64,000 nucleotides of DNA from Pseudomonas lini (lineage in GTDB: Bacteria; Pseudomonadota; Gammaproteobacteria; Pseudomonadales; Pseudomonadaceae). Positions 17,585 through 24,479 of this stretch are shown here, one piece after another; positions within the stretch are counted from its first letter, which is position 1; each line of letters begins with the position of its first letter. Position numbers and translations under genes: made by a program. Location: positions 6,448,001-6,512,000 of the forward strand of contig NZ_OZ061318.1 of assembly GCF_964063345.1 (NCBI RefSeq), written 5' to 3'. Below the pieces are notes generated by a model that did no database searches, was not told where the DNA came from, and saw nothing but the letters and a program-made list of their open reading frames with translations.

Positions 17585-18100
17585 ATGCCCCGCATGACTG
17601 ATACCACCCCCCGCCTGATCAAGAAGTACCCCAATCGCCGACTGTATGACACCCACACCAGCAGTCATTTGACGCTGGCGGACATACGCCAGTTGGTGGT
17701 CGATAAAATTGCCTTTCAGGTGGTCGATGCCAAGAGCGGCGAGGATCTGACGCGCAGCATCTTGCTGCAAGTGATTCTGGAAGCCGAAAGCGGCGGTGAG
17801 CCGATCTTCACCAGCGACATGCTGATGGGGATTATCCAGTTCTACGGCCCTTATCAGGGCGTACTCGCCAGTTACCTGGACAAGAGCATTCAGACCGTAA
17901 TCGACATCCAGTCCCAGACCGGTGCGCAATCATCCGAGGCCTGGAGCACGTTCATGCACCAGCAAGCGCCGGTGATGCAGGACCTGATGCGGCAATATGT
18001 CGACCAGTCGAAGGCGCTGTACCTGAACACCCAGAACCTGTTCGGCATGTTCGGCGGCAAGCCTGGCGCGGATGGCGCAAAGAAAAAAGACGGTGAATGA
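17585..18100 (+). CDS. phaR: PhaR, polyhydroxyalkanoate synthesis repressor
   Basis: A 171-residue protein with the PhaR/PhbF N-terminal DNA-binding domain (LIKKYPNRRLYDTHTSSHLT) followed by a PHB-accumulation-regulatory domain (IFTSDMLMGIIQFYGPYQGVL) and a Lys-rich tail. In known systems it represses phasin and PHB genes until polymer granules titrate it away. The rest of the PHB locus (phasin, DUF3141, phbBAC) begins at 23655, separated from phaR by an NO-reductase operon. ATG 17594 is an alternative start three codons in. Confidence 0.93.
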   Translation: MPRMTDTTPRLIKKYPNRRLYDTHTSSHLTLADIRQLVVDKIAFQVVDAKSGEDLTRSILLQVILEAESGGEPIFTSDMLMGIIQFYGPYQGVLASYLDKSIQTVIDIQSQTGAQSSEAWSTFMHQQAPVMQDLMRQYVDQSKALYLNTQNLFGMFGGKPGADGAKKKDGE

Positions 18101-18357
18101 AGGACTCCCGAGTCATTGACAGTAGCGCGACGTCTACTAGGCTCAAAGTCATCCTGCCTCCCCCACTCAACCACAGCACTTGAATGCAAGACGTGGTGAA
18201 GTCGTCAATATTTAGCGCCTGCTCGCAGCTGTTCGAATGCAGACCTCAAGCAATCGTCAGCGCAACGGGCTAACGTTCTTTCGCGCGCATTAGCATTTAA
18301 CGCGTAACGCGAACGACCCTGCACTTTCCACCTGCACTTTCACATTGGGAGGCAGTC
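18101..18357. promoter_or_regulatory. Promoter region of the NO-reductase operon
   Basis: This 257-base spacer should hold the nor promoter. I looked for the TTGAT-N4-ATCAA box of Anr/Dnr and found no good match; TTGACA at 18116 could be part of a sigma70-type promoter but its -10 partner is weak. TAACGCG is repeated twice near 18299-18312. How this operon senses NO is therefore unclear. Confidence 0.35.
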
Positions 18358-18468
18358 GTGCAAAAAGTCTTGAAGCTCGTCAGCTATGCGGTGCTCGTGC
18401 TGATGGCCAGCGCGGTCGTCTATGCCGGAGTGATCGGCATCACCTATTGGACCGGTATCGGCGTATAG
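18358..18468 (+). CDS. Small single-helix membrane peptide upstream of norC
   Basis: A 36-residue ORF beginning with GTG: MQKVLKLVSYAVLVLMAS, then AVVYAGVIGITYWTGIGV. GGGAGG lies about five bases ahead of the start, better than many annotated genes here. The peptide is almost wholly one hydrophobic helix with two basic residues at the N-terminus, predicting N-in orientation. Its stop is 10 bases before the norC ATG, and AGGGAG near that stop serves norC. Position and ribosome site suggest a small accessory subunit of the NO reductase. I do not recognise a named family; it is below usual gene-calling length. Confidence 0.65.
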   Translation: MQKVLKLVSYAVLVLMASAVVYAGVIGITYWTGIGV

Positions 18469-18478
18469 GGAGTTCACA

Positions 18479-19339
18479 ATGAACAAACGCCAGACACGCT
18501 CGTTCGCGCTGATATCGACGGCGATCGCCACTGTGGTGTTTCTGGGCATGACGGTTGATAGTCACCGGCAGTTCCCCACACTGACCAATGCCCAGCAGAT
18601 CACGCCGCAGGTCACTCGCGGCAAGGATGTCTGGCATCAATACAATTGCATCAATTGCCACACCTTGTTCGGCGAGGGTGCTTATTACGCCCCGGACCTG
18701 ACGAAAATCACCCAGCAGCGCGGCGCTCCTTACCTCACTGCGTTCCTCAAAGACCCTTCAAAGTTCTATGACGAAAAACGCCATCGTCGTCTGATGCCGA
18801 ACCTGAAACTTGGCGACGAGGAAATCGCCGATTTGATCGCCTTCCTCGACTGGGTGAGCAAGGTCGATAATCAAGGCTGGCCGCCGCGCCCGATTCTGGT
18901 GACCGGGGCGTCGATCCCCGGCATGGACCTCACCGTGGCACAGCAGAATGCCACCGGCGGCGACCAACCACCCCCCGCCGCCCGCCCGGTGTCTGGCAAG
19001 GAAGACCCGATCGCCTTGGGCGAGGCGCTGTTTCGAACAACCGCAACGCCGGTGTGCAGCGCTTGTCACTCGATTGCGCCGGGCGTCAACCTCGCCGGGC
19101 CGTCGCTGGCCGGATTGGCCAGTCGGGCCAGGCAGGTCATCGCCTCGCCTGACTACAAGGGCAAGGCCAAGGATGCCGAAGGCTTCATCCGCGAGTCCAT
19201 CATCACGCCGAGTGCCTACCTGCATCCGGGCGACATGTTTTCCGCCAACGGCATGTCCTTCATGCCGGACACCTTCGCCAAATCGCTAACGCCCGAACAG
19301 ATCGATCAATTGGTCGCCTATCTGGCGTCGTTCCAGTAA
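18479..19339 (+). CDS. norC: NorC, cytochrome c subunit of NO reductase, fused to a second cytochrome c domain
   Basis: A 286-residue protein, about twice the usual NorC length (near 146). Residues 1-135 are a standard NorC: one N-terminal membrane anchor, haem site CINCH at 57-61, and RRLMPNLKL with the likely axial Met106. A Pro/Gln/Ala-rich linker (about 140-175) joins a second class I cytochrome c domain with CSACH at 193-197 and axial Met262 in MSFMPDTF. Both domains face the periplasm. NorC normally takes electrons from a soluble cytochrome or azurin; the added domain could be a tethered donor. It lies 16 bases before norB. No frame break is visible, so the fusion is real in this sequence. 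Confidence 0.9.
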   Translation: MNKRQTRSFALISTAIATVVFLGMTVDSHRQFPTLTNAQQITPQVTRGKDVWHQYNCINCHTLFGEGAYYAPDLTKITQQRGAPYLTAFLKDPSKFYDEKRHRRLMPNLKLGDEEIADLIAFLDWVSKVDNQGWPPRPILVTGASIPGMDLTVAQQNATGGDQPPPAARPVSGKEDPIALGEALFRTTATPVCSACHSIAPGVNLAGPSLAGLASRARQVIASPDYKGKAKDAEGFIRESIITPSAYLHPGDMFSANGMSFMPDTFAKSLTPEQIDQLVAYLASFQ

Positions 19340-19354
19340 CCGCAGGGGATGACC

Positions 19355-20725
19355 ATGCGCTACAGATCTCAATCCGTCGCCTACTGGTATTTCGCCGTTG
19401 CCATGGTGCTGTTCGGCCTGCAACTGGTGTTCGGCCTGCTCTCGGCGGCGAAATACCTCGGGCCGGATCCGCTGCTGAACCTCTTGCCATTCGATGTCAC
19501 CAAGGCCATTCACACCAATCTGTTGATCGTCTGGGTGCTGACCGGTTTCATGGGGGCTACCTACTGGATGGTGCCGGATGAATCCCGTGGTGAGTTGCAC
19601 AGCACCAGACTGGCCTATATCCAGCTCGGGTTGTGGACGGCCATGGGGGTCACCGCGGTATTGGGCTACCTGTTCGGTTATGGCACCGGGAACAAGCTGC
19701 TCGAACAGCCGCTGCCCCACAAGATCGTGATCGTGATTTGCATGCTGATGTTCCTCTACAACATCGGCATGACGATCAAGAAGGCCGGGCGTTTCACCGC
19801 CACCGAGGGCGTCCTGCTGCTGGGCCTGGCCAGCGCCGCCGTGCTCTTTCTTCCGGCGCTGCTGCACTATGAAAATTACGTCGTATCGATCTATTACCGC
19901 TGGTGGACCATCCACCTGTGGGTCGAAGGTGTTTGGGAGATGATTCAGGGTGGCTTCCTTGCCTATCTGCTGATCCGGCTGTCCGGTGCTGACCGCGAGG
20001 TGATGGAGAAGTGGCTGTACGTCATCGTCGGTCTGGTGTTCATTGCCGGCATTCTGGGCACCGCACATCATTATTACTGGATCGGTGTTCCTCATTACTG
20101 GCTGCCACTGGGCGGTTTTTTCAGTGCGCTTGAGCCGATGGCGCTGATCGGCATGGCGATCTATGCCTACAACGCGATGCGCCGCTCCGGCCTCTCTCAC
20201 CCCAACAAACTGGCCTTGCACTGGACCTTGGGCAGTGCGGTGTTCACCATGTTCGGCGCCGGTCTGCTGGGGTTGGCCCACACCTTCCCCGACGTCAACA
20301 AGTGGACCCACGGCACCCTGATTACCGCCATGCATGGCCACGCGGCCTTCTATGGCGCCTACGCCATGATTGTCCTGGCGATGATCACCTATGCGCTGCC
20401 TGGCATGACCCGTCGTCCGGTGGAGGAAAGCAGTATCGGTTATTGGGCATTCTGGCTGCAGTTGGGCGGAATGTTCGGCATGACCTTGTCATTTGCCACG
20501 GCGGGCATTGGTCAGGTGTATCTGGAGCGCATTCTTGGCCTGGGCTACCTCGACGTGCAATTGAAGATTCAGGTGCACTTCCTGATGCTGGTGGCGACGG
20601 CGTCGATGTTCAGTCTGGGTGCCGGGCTGTTCATCTTCGAATTTTTCCGCCATGCACCAGACTTCAATGTCGATGAAACCGATCCGGTCCTGGCCACACC
20701 TCAAGCCCCGGGCGCGGCGTTGTGA
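19355..20725 (+). CDS. norB: NorB, catalytic subunit of cytochrome c-dependent NO reductase
   Basis: A 456-residue, 12-helix membrane protein of the haem-copper oxidase superfamily that reduces 2 NO to N2O. All expected ligands are present: His53 and His329 for the low-spin haem, His187, His238 and His239 for FeB, His327 for haem b3, and glutamates Glu191, Glu195 and Glu260 near the active site (HLWVEGVWEMIQG, TAHHYYWIG, ALEPMAL, TAMHGHAAFYG). It lacks the fused quinol-oxidising N-terminal domain of qNorB, in keeping with a NorC partner. I chose ATG 19355, six bases after AGGGG; ATG 19349 abuts that site. Confidence 0.95.
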   Translation: MRYRSQSVAYWYFAVAMVLFGLQLVFGLLSAAKYLGPDPLLNLLPFDVTKAIHTNLLIVWVLTGFMGATYWMVPDESRGELHSTRLAYIQLGLWTAMGVTAVLGYLFGYGTGNKLLEQPLPHKIVIVICMLMFLYNIGMTIKKAGRFTATEGVLLLGLASAAVLFLPALLHYENYVVSIYYRWWTIHLWVEGVWEMIQGGFLAYLLIRLSGADREVMEKWLYVIVGLVFIAGILGTAHHYYWIGVPHYWLPLGGFFSALEPMALIGMAIYAYNAMRRSGLSHPNKLALHWTLGSAVFTMFGAGLLGLAHTFPDVNKWTHGTLITAMHGHAAFYGAYAMIVLAMITYALPGMTRRPVEESSIGYWAFWLQLGGMFGMTLSFATAGIGQVYLERILGLGYLDVQLKIQVHFLMLVATASMFSLGAGLFIFEFFRHAPDFNVDETDPVLATPQAPGAAL

Positions 20726-21540
20726 CGGACCGCTCGCTGATGCACGCCGAACCTGCAACGCTGCAGGCGGAGCCCTATTACCAGCCCTTCGGCGACGAGG
20801 TGGCAATCTTCGAACAATGCCATGCGCAACAACTGGCGATCATGCTCAAAGGCCCCACCGGCTGTGGCAAAACCCGTTTTGTCGAACACATGGCCTGGCG
20901 TCTCAAGCGTCCGTTGATCACCATTTCCTGCCATGACGATCTGAGTGCCAGCGACCTGGTCGGACGTTTTCTGATCGGACATCAAGGCACCCATTGGACA
21001 GAAGGCCCGCTGACCCGAGCCGTGCGCGAAGGCGCTATCTGTTACCTGGACGAGGTGGTCGAAGCGCGGCAAGACACGATTGTCGTCCTGCACCCGCTGA
21101 CCGACCACCGACGCATCCTGCCGCTGGACAAAATCGGCGAGACCCTCGAAGCCTCGCCCCACTTTCAACTGGTGGTGTCCTATAACCCTGGCTACCAACG
21201 CATTCTCAAGGATTTGAAGCCGAGTACCCGGCAGCGCTTTGTGGCATTGGATTTTGACTTCCCGCCGGCCGAGCGCGAAATCGCCATCGTCATCCATGAG
21301 GGTGGCACCGACTACGCCACCGCGCACGCCTTGGTCACCCTCGCCCAGCGGATACGCGCCTTGCAGGACCGGGGCCTGGCGGAAGTCCCCAGCACCCGTC
21401 TGCTGATCGCTACTGCCCGGCTGATTTCCCGCGGCATTGCTGCACCCATCGCCTGTCGGGTCGCGCTGATCTCGCCGCTGTCCGATGACGCGGTGCTGGT
21501 CGCGGCCATGCGCGATCTCGTTGACCTGACGTTTATCTAA
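20722..21540 (+). CDS. norQ: NorQ, CbbQ/NirQ/NorQ-type MoxR AAA+ ATPase
   Basis: A 272-residue AAA+ ATPase. Walker A is GPTGCGKTRF near residue 52, Walker B is ICYLDEVVEA near residue 110, and SYNPGYQRILKDLKPSTRQRF is the family sensor region. NorQ works with NorD as a chaperone that inserts the non-haem iron of NorB. The GTG start at 20722 overlaps the norB stop (GTGA); ATG 20740 is an alternative. The norD gene begins right after its stop, so norB-norQ-norD are tightly coupled. Confidence 0.92.
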   Translation: MTDRSLMHAEPATLQAEPYYQPFGDEVAIFEQCHAQQLAIMLKGPTGCGKTRFVEHMAWRLKRPLITISCHDDLSASDLVGRFLIGHQGTHWTEGPLTRAVREGAICYLDEVVEARQDTIVVLHPLTDHRRILPLDKIGETLEASPHFQLVVSYNPGYQRILKDLKPSTRQRFVALDFDFPPAEREIAIVIHEGGTDYATAHALVTLAQRIRALQDRGLAEVPSTRLLIATARLISRGIAAPIACRVALISPLSDDAVLVAAMRDLVDLTFI

Positions 21541-23562
21541 ATGGCTGAAGCCGAGGACCTCATCACCGATGTCGCACGCCACGCTACGGTGTATGCGCAG
21601 GCGTTGTGGCGTCGTCACCGAGCCCCCTCGGACGCTGCAAAAATCGTCACCCTCGGTGAAGTTGCACAACACCTCGATTTACTGATCAAGGCGGTGTTCA
21701 ACACCCACTATCCGTTGCGTGTCGCGCAACCACCCTCGCCCCCCACGTTCCTGAAAAAGCTTTTGCTGCGTCACGAAAAGCCGTGTCGGCAAAGTGCCGT
21801 CCCGGCGACCGATGGCGTGACTATATGGCTGCCGGAGGACTTGGGTAGCGATGATGGCTCGCTCACGCTGCAACGTTATAGAACCCTGGTCTTGCAACAG
21901 GCGATGCGTGCCCGACGAGGCAGTGCCAGCGCCCTGCCAGCCCTCGACAACCCGATGCAGCGCAGCGTCTATCTACTTCTGGAAGCCTGGGCCGCCGATA
22001 CGGATTTGGTGCGACTGTTGCCGGGGTTAGGGCCATCGATCCATGGCTTGCGTCAACATGCCCTGGCGGCTCGCCCGCCGCTTCGTGCCTTTCCCAATCA
22101 TCGACAACCTCTGGAAAACTTCCTTCGTTTACTGCTGCGCAGCGAATGCGGCACGCCTCTGGAAGGACTGGAGATACCTGCCAAAACGGCCGACTCGGTG
22201 CAACAGTCAGAAACCCTTGAGCAACGTTTCCTGTCCATCGACGAACCGCACAGGCGGGGAGCTCATCTGTTGCTGCTCGATGCCTGGACCGGCGACCTGC
22301 GCGAGCCGTCGGCGGGCCAGAATGTGTCGCCCCTGCCCGGCGAAATCGACACCGCCGATACCCTGCCCCATAGCGCCCGCCTCGCACGTCAGCCCACTGT
22401 GCGCGAAGCGTGTGCCGACGAGGACGACGATCAGGAACAAGGCCTGTGGATGGTGCAGCCCGCCGAACCGCTGGAAAAGGCCGAAGACCCCATGGGGATG
22501 CAGCGCCCTGCCGACCGGGATATCGATACCCCGGCGGCTGATTTTGCCGAGTCATTGGCCGAACTCAACGAAGCCCGACTGGTGATCACGGCAGGTCGGC
22601 CGAAAGAAGTGCTGCTGTCTGACAACCCGCCACAGACCCGTGCTCAGCACGGTGTACAGGATCTCGCCAGCAACGCAATCAGCTATCCCGAGTGGGATTA
22701 CCGCCGCCAGGCCTACCGTGATCCGGGTGCGACGCTGCAACTGTGCCCCGCCCCGGAAGGCCCACAGCAGTGGGTCGAGCGAACCCTCGACACTCACCGT
22801 CCGGTGCTAGATGCCATCCGCCGGCAATTCGAAAGTCTGCGGGCCCAACGCGTCAGGCTCCGCAAACAATGGGAGGGCGATGATATCGATCTGGAGGCGT
22901 ATATCGACGGTTGCGCCGAGGCCCGCGCCGGGCTGAGCATGCCGCAGGCGCTGTATCAGACCCAGCGCCGTGGCCGGCGCGACATGGCGATCATGTTGCT
23001 GATCGACGTCAGCGGCTCCACCGACAGCTGGCTGTCCAGCCATCGCCGGGTCATTGATGTCGAGCGCGAGGCGTTGCTGCTGGTCTGTCTGGCGCTGGAG
23101 AGCCTGGGAGAGCCCTATAGCGTGCTGGCGTTTTCTGGCGAAGGGCCGCAGCGGGTCACGATCCGCACCCTGAAAGCATTCGATGAGCGCTACAGCGATG
23201 AAGTCGGTCGACGCATCGCCGCCCTCGAGCCGGAACGCTATACCCGGGCCGGTGCCGCCCTGCGCCACGCCAGCACATTGCTGATGCGCGAAGCCGCCAC
23301 GCACCGTCTCTTGTTACTGCTCTTTGACGGTAAGCCGAACGATGTTGATCAGTACGAAGGCCGTTATGGTGTGGAAGACACGCGTCAGGCGGTGATCGAA
23401 GCCAAGCTCCAAGGCATCTATCCCTTCTGTTTGACCATCGACCGCCAAGCGGCGAATTACCTGCCGGCGGTATTTGGCTCGCGGCAATATGCCTTGCTGC
23501 ACAGACCCGAACTGTTGCCCGGTGTGCTGCTGGACTGGATCAGACGACTGGTATCAGCGTGA
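21541..23562 (+). CDS. norD: NorD, VWA-domain NO-reductase activation protein
   Basis: A 673-residue cytosolic protein. The C-terminal von Willebrand A domain (about 480-673) has the metal-ion site MLLIDVSGSTDSW and the distal LLLLFDGKPNDVDQYEGRYG segment typical of NorD. The N-terminal 450 residues are helical and acidic with little conservation. Together with NorQ it activates NorB by iron insertion. The ATG follows the norQ stop with no gap, and the operon ends at 23562, facing the convergent phasin gene. Confidence 0.92.
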   Translation: MAEAEDLITDVARHATVYAQALWRRHRAPSDAAKIVTLGEVAQHLDLLIKAVFNTHYPLRVAQPPSPPTFLKKLLLRHEKPCRQSAVPATDGVTIWLPEDLGSDDGSLTLQRYRTLVLQQAMRARRGSASALPALDNPMQRSVYLLLEAWAADTDLVRLLPGLGPSIHGLRQHALAARPPLRAFPNHRQPLENFLRLLLRSECGTPLEGLEIPAKTADSVQQSETLEQRFLSIDEPHRRGAHLLLLDAWTGDLREPSAGQNVSPLPGEIDTADTLPHSARLARQPTVREACADEDDDQEQGLWMVQPAEPLEKAEDPMGMQRPADRDIDTPAADFAESLAELNEARLVITAGRPKEVLLSDNPPQTRAQHGVQDLASNAISYPEWDYRRQAYRDPGATLQLCPAPEGPQQWVERTLDTHRPVLDAIRRQFESLRAQRVRLRKQWEGDDIDLEAYIDGCAEARAGLSMPQALYQTQRRGRRDMAIMLLIDVSGSTDSWLSSHRRVIDVEREALLLVCLALESLGEPYSVLAFSGEGPQRVTIRTLKAFDERYSDEVGRRIAALEPERYTRAGAALRHASTLLMREAATHRLLLLLFDGKPNDVDQYEGRYGVEDTRQAVIEAKLQGIYPFCLTIDRQAANYLPAVFGSRQYALLHRPELLPGVLLDWIRRLVSA

Positions 23563-23596
23563 ACCAGAGCCGCCCCGACAAGGTTTTTCGCAGCAC

Positions 23597-23632
23597 AAAA
23601 AAATGGCGATGGGGAATAAACCCATCGCCATT
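23597..23632 (-). terminator. Terminator of the phasin gene
   Basis: AATGGCGATGGG and CCCATCGCCATT form a perfect 12-bp stem with a 7-base loop; on the minus strand it is followed by seven T. It lies 22 bases past the phasin stop and may also block read-through from norD. Confidence 0.9.
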
Positions 23633-23654
23633 GGTACTGCTGGTCTTACGTGAC

Positions 23655-24224
23655 TTACTTGTTACCGCTGTTAGGCTTGGCGCTAGCTTCCGGGGCAGCT
23701 TTAGTGCCCGCAGCAGTCGCTGCCTCGAAACCACTCTGAGCCACATCGGCAGCCTGTTTTACGGCTTTCTGTGCGCTTTCGAACACAGTACCGGCATTCG
23801 CCAGGCCTGACTTGAACGCGGCCACAACAGGCTCGGAGCCGGCCGGTGCATTCTTGCTGATCGTTTCAACGAACTCATGCATCTGCTGGGTGCCCGCTTC
23901 GACCTGACTCGAGGTCAATTTGGCGATGTCCGACTGAGTACCCACGATCAGTGCTTGAACCTGACGATTGAACTCGGCCAGGCGTTCGGTTTGCGCGCTC
24001 GGCTGGGTGAAAGAAGCCTGCAGCTCGGCGAAACCTTGTGGATCACGGACGGCCAGCAGCTTGCGAACACCTTCGAACTGCTCCTCGGTGGAGTCGCGCA
24101 GTGCCTTGAACTGCAACTGGCTGAGTTGTTCAACGCTGGCGAAGACTTTGCCGCTGATTTGCTGCAAAAGGTCGAGGTTGGCTTTCTGAGCGGTTTGCAG
24201 TTTTTCCGAATTGAAAAAAGACAT
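23655..24224 (-). CDS. phaP: Phasin (PHB granule-associated protein)
   Basis: A 189-residue phasin-2-type protein: MSFFNSEKLQTAQKANLDLL, VEQLSQLQFKALRD, long amphipathic helices, and an Ala/Lys/Pro-rich C-terminal tail. Phasins coat PHB granules, control their size and are among the most abundant proteins in PHB-making cells. The type resembles those of short-chain PHA makers and not the PhaF/PhaI proteins of the usual Pseudomonas medium-chain system. The gene is monocistronic, with its own terminator, and divergent from the DUF3141 gene. The inverted repeat in the shared promoter region is a candidate PhaR site. Confidence 0.92.
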   Translation of the reverse strand: MSFFNSEKLQTAQKANLDLLQQISGKVFASVEQLSQLQFKALRDSTEEQFEGVRKLLAVRDPQGFAELQASFTQPSAQTERLAEFNRQVQALIVGTQSDIAKLTSSQVEAGTQQMHEFVETISKNAPAGSEPVVAAFKSGLANAGTVFESAQKAVKQAADVAQSGFEAATAAGTKAAPEASAKPNSGNK

Positions 24225-24309
24225 GCTTGAATCTCCTTGTGCTGGAAGGCCCTGATGAGGCTGAAGACGCGATAGCGATCCGGTCAGTCATCGCGTTAGC
24301 CTTGATATT

Positions 24310-24353
24310 GCAGTGCACAAAACCATTTGGCAACGCCTATTTTTGTGCGGTGC
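24310..24353. promoter_or_regulatory. Inverted repeat, candidate PhaR operator
   Basis: GCAGTGCACAAAA (24310-24322) is mirrored by TTTTGTGCGGTGC (24341-24353) with two mismatches, in the 255-base spacer between the phasin and DUF3141 genes. PhaR proteins bind TGC-rich palindromic sequences upstream of phasin genes, so this is the likely operator for both. A related string, TTGCAACGCAAAA, occurs upstream of phbB near 28206. Confidence 0.5.
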
Positions 24354-24479
24354 AAAATAAACGTTGCTAACGCCCTGCTTATTCGCTGTAGACTCCTGCT
24401 CATCGAACGGCCAGCCTAGCCCTCTTTAACTAAAGGGTTTAGATGCGCAGGTTCCCATGCATTGCAGCAGGAGATCACC

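Noticed and set aside
18101..18357. Anr/Dnr (FNR-type) box upstream of nor
   Set aside because: I found no TTGAT-N4-ATCAA match by eye; near-matches such as CTCAAGCAATCGTCAG fail in one half-site.
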